10,589 nt of DNA. Origin: Microcella sp. Its GTDB lineage: Bacteria; Actinomycetota; Actinomycetes; Actinomycetales; Microbacteriaceae. The notes beneath the pieces are model-generated. The model was not told the origin of the DNA. It did no database searches and worked only from the letters and a program-made list of their open reading frames with translations. The DNA lies in the NCBI GenBank assembly GCA_020216895.1, contig JAIWOM010000030.1, positions 1 through 10,589 of the forward strand. The letters run 5' to 3'. The translations under genes were made by a program, and so were the position numbers. Below, in pieces: positions 5,501 through 10,589 of the stretch (positions are counted from its first letter, which is position 1; every line of letters begins with the position of its first letter).

Positions 5501-8449
5501 TTCACCGTTCTCGTCCCGGTGCTCGACAACGACACCGACCCCGACGGCTCCGACCTGATCGTCACCGCGGTCGGGCCCAACACCGATGGCCTCACCGCCG
5601 AGATCGTCGACGGTCGGTACGTGCGCGTCATCCCGCCCGCGGTGCCCGGTCAGTACGGGCTCGTCTACACGATCGAGAACGCGCTCGCCGGGGCGTCGCA
5701 GGCCTTCATCACCGTCACGGTGCGAACGGATGCTCCGCTCGCCCCGCCCGTCGCCCGCGACACCGTGCTGTCCCTCACCGACATCCTCGACCGCGACGAG
5801 CTCGACGTCGACGTGCTCGCGCGGGTCTTCTTCTCCGAGGGCGAGCTTGAGGACCTCGGTCTCGAGCTGGTGCCCGGCTACGAGTCGGGTGCCCGCATCC
5901 AGCCCGACGGCCGGGTGCGGGTGCAGGTGGGCGAGCAGCGACAGATCATCCCCTTTCAGGTGGTGCACCCGGCCGACCCCGCTGTGCGGTCGACCGCCTT
6001 CATCTGGGTGCCGGGCACCGACGACGCCCTGCCGCAGCTCGACCGGCGGGCTCCGCGCATCCAGGTGGTCAGCGAGGAGACCGTGACCATCGACATCAAC
6101 GACTACGTCGTCGCGGTGGGCGGGGCGCCGGTGCGGCTCACCGACACGGCGCGGGTCAGCGCCAGCCAGTCGAACGGCGAGCCGCTCGTCGTCGACGACG
6201 ACACGCTGCGGTTCACCTCCGCCGACCTCTACTTCGGGCCCGCATCCCTGACCTTCGAAGTCACCGACGGCGCGACCCCCGATGATCCGGCGGGTCGCGT
6301 GGCGACCATCGTGCTGCCGATCGAGGTCACGCCGCGCGAGAACCAGCCGCCCGTGCTGATCGGGGCCGCGCTCGAGCTCGAGCCCGGCCAGGAGCGCGTG
6401 CTCGATCTGGTCCGCGTCACCTCCTACCCGTACCCCGACGACGTCGATGAGCTGGCCTACACGATCGTCGACCCGGCCTCGCCGGGGCTCGAGGTCGAGC
6501 TCAGCGGGCAGTCCCTGCGCGTGCGCGTCCTCGAGAGCACGCCGCGGGGCACGACGACCGGGGTGACGCTCGGCGTGCGCGACGACGCGGCTCAGGGAAC
6601 GGCCGGCCGCATCCAGGTGACCGTCGTCCCGTCGACCCGGCCGCTCGCCCGGCCCGCCCCTGATGTCGTCATCGCGCCCCGCGGGGAGACCACGACGGTG
6701 CGCGTGCTCGACAACGATCAGGCGACCAACCCGTTCCCGGGCCAGCCGCTGCGGGTCGTCGCAGTGCGCGGTCTCGACAACGAGGACCTACCGGCGGGGG
6801 TTGCGATCGTGCCCAGTGCTGATGGCCAAACGCTGCTCGTCACGGTCGACCCCGCTGCCGAGCCGCTCGATACCAACCTCGAGTACCAGGTGGCCGATGC
6901 CACCGGCGATCCAGACCGTCTGGTGTGGGGCGCGGTGCGCATCTCGGTGCAGGACGTGCCCGACCCGGTCACGAACCTGCGGGTGCAGGCCTTCGCCAAC
7001 CGCAGCCTGACCGTCGCCTGGTCGCCCGGCCCGGCGAACAACGCCCCGATCGAGCGGTTCGAGGTGACCACGACCCGCGTCGCCGACGGCGTCACCGCCA
7101 CGACCTCCTGCCCCGGATCGCCCTGCACCGTGCCGACGACCGGCAACGGGCCCGACAACCGCGTGCGCATCGCCGTCGTCGCCGTCAACGCCCAGGGGCC
7201 CTCCGCGGCCACGACCCTCGCGGAGGCCGCCTGGAGCGATCTCGTGCCGCCCGCTCCGACGATCCTCGGCGTGACTCCGCTCGACCGCGGCCTGCGCATC
7301 GGCTGGACCAAGCCGGCGCAGGACCCTGCGGCCTCACCGATCCGCAGCTACCGGGTGACGGTCGGCCCCGTCGTCCGCACCATCAGCGTTCCCGCTGACG
7401 ACCCCGTCGGCACGACCTACTGGGTCGCGGTCGTCGATGCGGGGGCGCTCGTCAACGGCACCTCGTACAGCGTCGGCGTGAGCCCGCGCAACGATGCCTT
7501 CGACCCGTTGACGACCTGGAACACCGCCACCACGACGGGAGTGCCGGCGGGCGCCCCACTCGCGCTGGCCGCGCCGACCGCGCTCGGCTCGACCACGGAT
7601 GCCGGGGGCGGCGGAACCGTCTCGGTGAGCTGGGCGGGAGCCTTCGGCGCCAACGGCCGGCCCTTGCAGAGTTTCTACGTCTGGGTCGCGGCCTCGGGAA
7701 CGTCCCCGGCCTGCACCGTGACCGGTGTCGCCGACGGCACCCCCGAGCACACCCCGCCGCCGGGCGTGACGACAGTGCCCGGCTCGTCGACCTCGACGGA
7801 CATCAGCGGCCTGGCCGCCGACACCACGTACCGCGTCGTCGTGTACGCCTACAACGGGCAGGGATGCACCGCCAGCGTCGAGCTGACCGCCACCCCGCGC
7901 GAGCGCCCGCCGGCCATCACCGCCATCGATGTCGTCGACTCGGTGCCGAACGGCGAGGGCCGCTGGGATCTCCGCCTCGATGCGGTGACCGTCGCCGGCG
8001 GTGCGGACTCGGTGCAGTACCGGCTGATCGGTGACCAGGTGGATCCGGCCGAGTCGGCGCCGGCGACCCTGCCGACCCTGCTGACCGCGGGCACCAGCCA
8101 CTACGGCCGTAGCCTCGAGGTCGAGGTGCGCGCGTGCCGCCAGTACGAGCAGCTGCTCTGCGGGCCGTGGTCGGGGCCGTTCGCGCTCGGTGTCGCGGTG
8201 CGCATCGACCCGCAGCCGACGTTCGTGGTCACCGGTGAGGTCCCCGATCCGCGCACCGTCGAGGTCACCTGGACGCCCCTCGCCGTCGGCGCCTACACCG
8301 CGATCGAGCAGGTCTGCCTGGGCGGCGACCCGATCGACAACCCGACCGGCCCGACCTGCCTCATCACCGCCGCACCCGGCGACGACCCGCGGCTCGTCGT
8401 CACCGTCTCCGCCAACAGCACCACCTACACCCGGGAGTACCGACCATGA
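2555..8449 (+). CDS. Giant membrane-anchored surface protein with Ig/cadherin-like and Fn3-like modules
   Basis: About 1964 residues. I chose the ATG at 2555 because it follows the kinase stop by 7 bases, has a G-rich Shine-Dalgarno run (about 2538-2547), and gives a basic N-terminus followed by a hydrophobic helix at 12-32. That helix shows no clear cleavage site, so it is probably an N-in/C-out anchor. Residues ~40-355 contain repeated short strand patterns such as D-G-S-V-W-V-V and resemble a divergent beta-propeller. An acidic linker follows (358-388). Eleven Ig/cadherin-like modules start at 389, 487, 580, 674, 772, 872, 969, 1064, 1166, 1265 and 1368. Five Fn3-like modules start at 1470, 1565, 1673, 1785 and 1885. 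No LPxTG sorting signal or C-terminal anchor is seen, and no enzyme domain is recognised. The likely role is a stalk, adhesin or wall-spanning scaffold; the exact role is unknown. The stop overlaps the MoxR start (ATGA). Confidence 0.93.
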   Translation: MRHWLARHRSTVTTALGATVVAAVVVTVAVVYPGFESQRLELNDGSVWVVSGERQAVGRANLQVGQLDAVIPGEGSQLSVVQQGSDVVVVDAANATAEVVDTALSEVVESVPLPPDAPTLLLAGQSAVVHSGGTGETWVTPRSLLADFDPAGVAAFQFGPDSAIAALDGYGVVAVSPGLGEVYRFDPALSLAVEQTWSIPVETDAALQISVAGDRWAVLDADTRLLHTESGTIDLSGVIAAGGEPRLAAPSASSPELLVAHRGGLVAVALDGGRITELVTGRQGSAAAPVVVGACAFAAWTDGVGWRRCAEEVRELPLAQVAAAAELTFSVRDDRVVLNDRRGGAAWAVQEDGRLIDNWDDLISEEEDQREEQLDQLDTPPEVERVQQPPVAVDDVFGARPGRASVLPVLLNDTDPNGDVLVIAETTPLDPEIGRIDLIGQSQQVQLTLTSAARGEIAFEYTITDGRGGSDTAVVRVAVRAAGENGPPVQVRPSRTTVAVGSSTTAAVLGEWVDPDGDPIYLQAASIPPPDVVTFRPDGRVTVAEAGGVGELRIVALTVTDGRASGIGELAVTVRPAGQAPIIAEPFVVLAYAGQEVRVEPLVHVRGGSGPIRLSAVPEKPGVTITPAFDRGVFRFVSEEVRTHYLEYVVTDGATTATGLIRVDVAAPPAAGSAPITVPKTAFVRTLSSATVSVATVDIDPGGGVLVVTGVVGLGAGSGIRAEVLEQRDIRITLTRPLDGPQTVSYRISNGLAESTGQITVIEIPRPQRLQPPVAVDDAITVRVGDAVSIPVLANDEHPDDEPITLAPALVQGLTGESGLLFVAGDRLRYLAPDQPGDFTAVYEVLGPLGEQRAQASVRISVREVDEATNQAPITRTVTARVIAGDTVRIRIPVEGMDPDGDSVQVIGQEVAPQRGIVVDTGLDYIDYQAGSYAAGTDEFRYTVVDALGARASGVVRVGISPRLEGARNPVANDDQVLIRPGFTVLVPVLDNDTDPDGSDLIVTAVGPNTDGLTAEIVDGRYVRVIPPAVPGQYGLVYTIENALAGASQAFITVTVRTDAPLAPPVARDTVLSLTDILDRDELDVDVLARVFFSEGELEDLGLELVPGYESGARIQPDGRVRVQVGEQRQIIPFQVVHPADPAVRSTAFIWVPGTDDALPQLDRRAPRIQVVSEETVTIDINDYVVAVGGAPVRLTDTARVSASQSNGEPLVVDDDTLRFTSADLYFGPASLTFEVTDGATPDDPAGRVATIVLPIEVTPRENQPPVLIGAALELEPGQERVLDLVRVTSYPYPDDVDELAYTIVDPASPGLEVELSGQSLRVRVLESTPRGTTTGVTLGVRDDAAQGTAGRIQVTVVPSTRPLARPAPDVVIAPRGETTTVRVLDNDQATNPFPGQPLRVVAVRGLDNEDLPAGVAIVPSADGQTLLVTVDPAAEPLDTNLEYQVADATGDPDRLVWGAVRISVQDVPDPVTNLRVQAFANRSLTVAWSPGPANNAPIERFEVTTTRVADGVTATTSCPGSPCTVPTTGNGPDNRVRIAVVAVNAQGPSAATTLAEAAWSDLVPPAPTILGVTPLDRGLRIGWTKPAQDPAASPIRSYRVTVGPVVRTISVPADDPVGTTYWVAVVDAGALVNGTSYSVGVSPRNDAFDPLTTWNTATTTGVPAGAPLALAAPTALGSTTDAGGGGTVSVSWAGAFGANGRPLQSFYVWVAASGTSPACTVTGVADGTPEHTPPPGVTTVPGSSTSTDISGLAADTTYRVVVYAYNGQGCTASVELTATPRERPPAITAIDVVDSVPNGEGRWDLRLDAVTVAGGADSVQYRLIGDQVDPAESAPATLPTLLTAGTSHYGRSLEVEVRACRQYEQLLCGPWSGPFALGVAVRIDPQPTFVVTGEVPDPRTVEVTWTPLAVGAYTAIEQVCLGGDPIDNPTGPTCLITAAPGDDPRLVVTVSANSTTYTREYRP
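3632..3718 (+). other. Acidic linker between propeller-like head and Ig-like array
   Basis: Residues 360-388 of the giant protein are very rich in Asp, Glu and Gln (for example D-D-L-I-S-E-E-E-D-Q and E-Q-L-D-Q-L-D). They separate the N-terminal propeller-like region from the first Ig-like module. The stretch probably forms a charged helix or flexible hinge on the outer face of the membrane. Its composition differs sharply from the beta-rich flanks. Confidence 0.6.
3719..6961 (+). repeat. Array of eleven Ig/cadherin-like (tandem-95 type) protein modules
   Basis: These are protein-level repeats, each opening with a Pro-rich joint (P-P-V-A-V-D-D, A-P-I, N-P-V-A-N-D-D). They begin at bases 3719, 4013, 4292, 4574, 4868, 5168, 5459, 5744, 6050, 6347 and 6656, a spacing of 279 to 309 bases. 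Modules 1, 5 and 7 keep the classic P-V-A-x-D-D start, and 1 and 7 also keep N-D-T-D-P-(N/D)-G. The rest are strongly diverged. The DNA copies are not near-identical, so this is an old array and not a recent tandem duplication. Asp-rich loops such as D-P-D-G-D could bind calcium (inference). The whole array has no cysteine. Confidence 0.85.
6962..8446 (+). repeat. Array of five Fn3-like modules at the C-terminus of the giant protein
   Basis: Modules start at bases 6962, 7247, 7571, 7907 and 8207. The first three have clear Fn3 signatures: a Pro near the start, L-T-V-A-W or L-R-I-G-W or V-S-V-S-W in strand B, and a later Y/F-x-V strand (F-E-V, Y-R-V, F-Y-V). The last two are more diverged but keep the size and strand pattern (V-E-V-T-W in the last). 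Cysteines come in pairs per module: 1519/1524, none, 1720/1771, 1861/1869, 1921/1935. The final module ends almost at the stop codon and lacks an anchor, so it is likely the outermost tip. Confidence 0.8.
8433..8437 (+). promoter_or_regulatory. Ribosome binding site of the MoxR gene, inside the giant ORF
   Basis: GGGAG lies 8 bases before the ATG at 8446, within the last codons of the giant gene. It supports the ATG at 8446, which overlaps the upstream stop as ATGA. A second in-frame ATG sits at 8452 and would shorten the product by only two residues. Confidence 0.55.
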
Positions 8450-9414
8450 CCATGACCGCCGAACAGGCCACCGGGTTCAGTGGCATCGCCGACCGCATCG
8501 TCGAGAACGTCGAGCGCGTGCTGCTCGGCAAGGCCTACGTGATCCGGCTCGGGCTCACGGCGATGCTCAGCGAGGGCCACCTGCTGCTGGAGGACGTCCC
8601 CGGGACGGGGAAGACCTCGCTCGCCCGGGCGCTCGCGCAGAGCATCCGCGGCACCACGACGCGCGTGCAGTTCACCCCCGACCTGCTGCCCGGCGACATC
8701 ACCGGCATGACGGTCTACGACCAGCGGTCGGGCACCTTCGAGTTCCACCCCGGGCCGGTCTTCGCCACCGTGGTGCTCGCCGACGAGATCAACCGTGCGA
8801 GCCCCAAGACCCAGTCGGCGCTGCTGGAGGTCATGGAGGAGGGACACGTCACCGTCGACGGCGTGACCCACCCCGTCACGGCGCCCTTCCTCGTGATCGC
8901 GACGCAGAACCCGATCGAGCAGGCCGGCACCTATCGGCTGCCCGAAGCCCAGCTCGACCGCTTCCTCATGAAGACGGCCATCGGCTACCCCGACCACGCG
9001 GCCACGGTGCGGATCCTCGAGGGCGCCGTCGGCCCCCGCGCCGAGGTGCTCGAGCCCGTCGTCGAGCTCGACACGGTGCGCGACATGATCGCGCTCGCCC
9101 GCACGGTGCACGTCGACCCGGTCATCACCGACTACGTCGCGCGCCTGGTCGAGGCCACGCGCACCCACGTCGATGTGCGCATGGGGGCGAGCGTGCGCGG
9201 CGCCCTGGCGCTGATCCGCTGCGCGAAGACCTTCGCCGCGCTGCAGGGCCGGCACTACGTCGTGCCCGACGACGTGAAGGCGCTCGCCGAGCCGGTGCTC
9301 GCCCACCGTCTCGTGCTCGACCCCGAATCGGAGTTCGACGGCGTGACGACGACGACCGTGGTCGCCCAGCTCGTGGTCGAGACGCCGCCCCCGAGCGAGC
9401 GGATCGCTGTGTGA
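8446..9414 (+). CDS. MoxR-family AAA+ ATPase
   Basis: A 322-residue AAA+ ATPase, the usual length for MoxR. MoxR proteins act as ATP-driven chaperones that help assemble or activate partner complexes, often partners encoded beside them such as DUF58 or VWA proteins. Motifs in order are: Walker A V-P-G-T-G-K-T at 51-57 (K56, T57); Walker B V-V-L-A-D-E-I-N-R at 109-117 (D113, E114); sensor 1 A-T-Q-N-P at 152-156 (N155); L-D-R-F at 170-173, with R172 a likely arginine finger; and sensor 2 G-A-S-V-R at 247-251 (R251) in the C-terminal lid. The ATPase core looks intact. There is no membrane segment. The start overlaps the giant gene and the stop overlaps the DUF58 gene (GTGA at 9411-9414), so the three are probably translated as a coupled unit. 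This subfamily typically pairs with DUF58, as here. Confidence 0.97.
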   Translation: MTMTAEQATGFSGIADRIVENVERVLLGKAYVIRLGLTAMLSEGHLLLEDVPGTGKTSLARALAQSIRGTTTRVQFTPDLLPGDITGMTVYDQRSGTFEFHPGPVFATVVLADEINRASPKTQSALLEVMEEGHVTVDGVTHPVTAPFLVIATQNPIEQAGTYRLPEAQLDRFLMKTAIGYPDHAATVRILEGAVGPRAEVLEPVVELDTVRDMIALARTVHVDPVITDYVARLVEATRTHVDVRMGASVRGALALIRCAKTFAALQGRHYVVPDDVKALAEPVLAHRLVLDPESEFDGVTTTTVVAQLVVETPPPSERIAV

Positions 9415-10589
9415 CGAGCATCCCGCCCTCGATGTCGTCGGGTACCGCCCCGACCGGCGGCAGCGACCACCGCGCCCGGCGCGCCATCGACGAGACGACG
9501 ATCGGCTCGACCGTCACCACGGCGCGCACCCGCATCGTCGGGGAGCGCACCGGATGGCTGGCCGACGCGATCGTCGCCGTCGTGCGCCTCGGCCGCGGTC
9601 TCCGGGCGGCGCTCGAGCGGGGCTTCTCGACGGTCTCCGGCGTCGTCACTCCGCTCGGCTGGACCATCGCGGCCGGCGTACCCCTGGCGCTCCTCGCCGG
9701 CTACGCCTGGGGCTGGAGCGAGCTGATCGTCCTCGGGGCGTTGGGCGCCACCCTCGCGGTCGTCGCCGCCCTCTACCTGATCGGTCGCACCCGCATCGTC
9801 GCCGAGCTCGTGCCGCCCGCCAGCCGCGTCGCGGTCGGCGACCCCGCGATCGTCACGCTGCACGTGCGGAATCCCGCGGGGCGGCGCACCTTCAGCGTCG
9901 TCGCCGATGTGCCGGTCGGCAGCGAGATCGTGCCGGTGAGCATCCCCGGCCTGCCGGCGAAGGGCGAGCTCGATCGCGAGCTGGCCATCCCGACCGGACG
10001 CCGCGGCCGGCTCGCACTCGGGCCGGTGCGCTCGGTGCGGGCCGACCCGGTCGGGCTCGTGCGCCGCGAGCTGCAGTTCACCGACGCCCTCGAGCTCATC
10101 GTGCACCCGCGCACCATCGACATCCCTTCCACCTCGAGCGGCCTCCTGCGCGACCTCGACGGTCAGCCGACCCGCGATCTCACGCCCGCCGACATCGCGT
10201 TCCACGCCCTCCGCGAGTACGTGCCCGGCGATGACCGTCGCCACATCCACTGGAAGTCCACCGCCAAGACCGGCACCTACATGGTGCGCCAGTTCGAGGA
10301 GACCCGCCGAAGCCACCTGATCGTCGCGCTCAGCGTCGCCAGCATCGACTTCGGCTCCGACGCCGAGTTCGAGCTCGCGGTCAGCGTCACGGGCAGCCTC
10401 GGCAGCCGCGCCATCCGCGACGGTCGCGACGTCTCCGTCGTCGTCAGCGCCGTCACCCCCGAGTTCGCCAAGCGCGCCGTCGTCGCGCTGCGCCCGCTCG
10501 CCACCCTGACGCCCACCCGGCTGCTCGACGACCTCGCCGTCGTCGAGCACAGCCCCGCCGCGCTCGGCATCCTCGACGTCGCGCGGCTC
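9411..10589 (+). CDS. DUF58-domain membrane protein (3' end outside window)
   Basis: The frame is open from the GTG at 9411 to the window edge (393 residues visible). That GTG overlaps the MoxR stop as GTGA. The ATG at 9432 is an alternative start, since no strong ribosome binding site is seen. Residues 1-80 form a Ser/Thr-rich, basic cytoplasmic tail with D-E-T-T-I at 27-31. Two hydrophobic helices follow at about 82-100 and 101-123. A beta-rich domain comes next. The DUF58 signature lies at about 263-292: F-H-A-L-R-E-Y, V-P-G-D-D, H-I-H-W-K and then V-R-Q-F-E. DUF58 proteins are standard partners of MoxR ATPases and some resemble VWA domains; their biochemical role is poorly known. The visible part has no cysteine. 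A transglutaminase-like membrane protein often comes next in such loci, but it lies outside this window if present. Confidence 0.93.
   Translation, partial: MTSIPPSMSSGTAPTGGSDHRARRAIDETTIGSTVTTARTRIVGERTGWLADAIVAVVRLGRGLRAALERGFSTVSGVVTPLGWTIAAGVPLALLAGYAWGWSELIVLGALGATLAVVAALYLIGRTRIVAELVPPASRVAVGDPAIVTLHVRNPAGRRTFSVVADVPVGSEIVPVSIPGLPAKGELDRELAIPTGRRGRLALGPVRSVRADPVGLVRRELQFTDALELIVHPRTIDIPSTSSGLLRDLDGQPTRDLTPADIAFHALREYVPGDDRRHIHWKSTAKTGTYMVRQFEETRRSHLIVALSVASIDFGSDAEFELAVSVTGSLGSRAIRDGRDVSVVVSAVTPEFAKRAVVALRPLATLTPTRLLDDLAVVEHSPAALGILDVARL

Noticed and set aside
3080..5968. Very long open frame (962 codons) on the - strand, antisense to the giant gene
   Set aside because: In very GC-rich coding DNA the antisense frame aligned with third codon positions often lacks stops. 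Its translation is low-complexity His/Asp/Arg/Gly-rich and has no recognisable domain, while the + strand frame encodes clear modules.
3719..6961. Possibility that the repeat region is a recent DNA tandem repeat or assembly artefact
   Set aside because: Modules share only scattered motifs at the protein level. I saw no long identical DNA stretches between them, and the frame stays open across the array.
9554..10234. 226-codon + strand open frame inside the DUF58 gene
   Set aside because: Arg/Ala/Pro-rich shadow in another frame. The frame starting at 9411 encodes membrane helices and the DUF58 signature.
9255..10550. 431-codon open frame on the - strand opposite MoxR and DUF58
   Set aside because: Same GC-driven shadow effect: the composition is Asp/Gly/Ala/Arg-biased without domains, and the + strand carries MoxR and DUF58 motifs.
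1..10589. CRISPR arrays, tRNA/rRNA genes, insertion sequences, phage or attachment sites
   Set aside because: No spaced direct repeats, transposase or integrase motifs, or tRNA-like cloverleaf sequences were seen. Nearly every base is accounted for by co-oriented coding genes.

Overview
The window looks like chromosomal DNA of a high-GC actinobacterium (Actinomycetota). GC is roughly 70% by eye and codons end almost always in G or C. Starts are often GTG, and neighbouring genes overlap by 4 bases (GTGA or ATGA). The gene set (FHA protein, PP2C phosphatase, PknB-type kinase, giant Ig/Fn3 surface protein, MoxR ATPase, DUF58 protein) resembles loci I know from Microbacteriaceae and relatives. 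The family-level placement is inference.

All genes lie on the + strand with almost no intergenic space. 1-314 is the 3' end of an FHA-domain gene cut by the window edge. 311-1096 is a PP2C-type Ser/Thr phosphatase. A 47-base gap (1097-1143) carries a possible -10 box and a strong ribosome binding site. 1144-2547 is a membrane-anchored Ser/Thr kinase with a small Fn3-like outer domain. 2555-8449 encodes a protein of about 1964 residues: an N-terminal membrane anchor, a propeller-like region, an acidic linker, eleven Ig/cadherin-like modules and five Fn3-like modules, at a period of about 98 residues. 8446-9414 is a MoxR-family AAA+ ATPase. 9411 to the right edge is a DUF58 protein that continues beyond the window. 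No tRNA, rRNA, CRISPR array, insertion sequence or origin was seen.

The locus holds a complete phospho-threonine module: a writer (kinase), an eraser (PP2C) and a reader (FHA). It is joined to an export- or assembly-type pair (MoxR with DUF58) around one very long surface protein. My working model is a phosphorylation-controlled system that builds or senses an extracellular stalk. The logic resembles the PpkA/PppA/Fha control of type VI secretion, but with unrelated effector parts. Two candidate phospho-threonine sites support this model: D-R-T-I-V-R in the kinase juxtamembrane region, and D-E-T-T-I in the cytoplasmic tail of the DUF58 protein. Individual domain calls are secure. The system-level role is inference.
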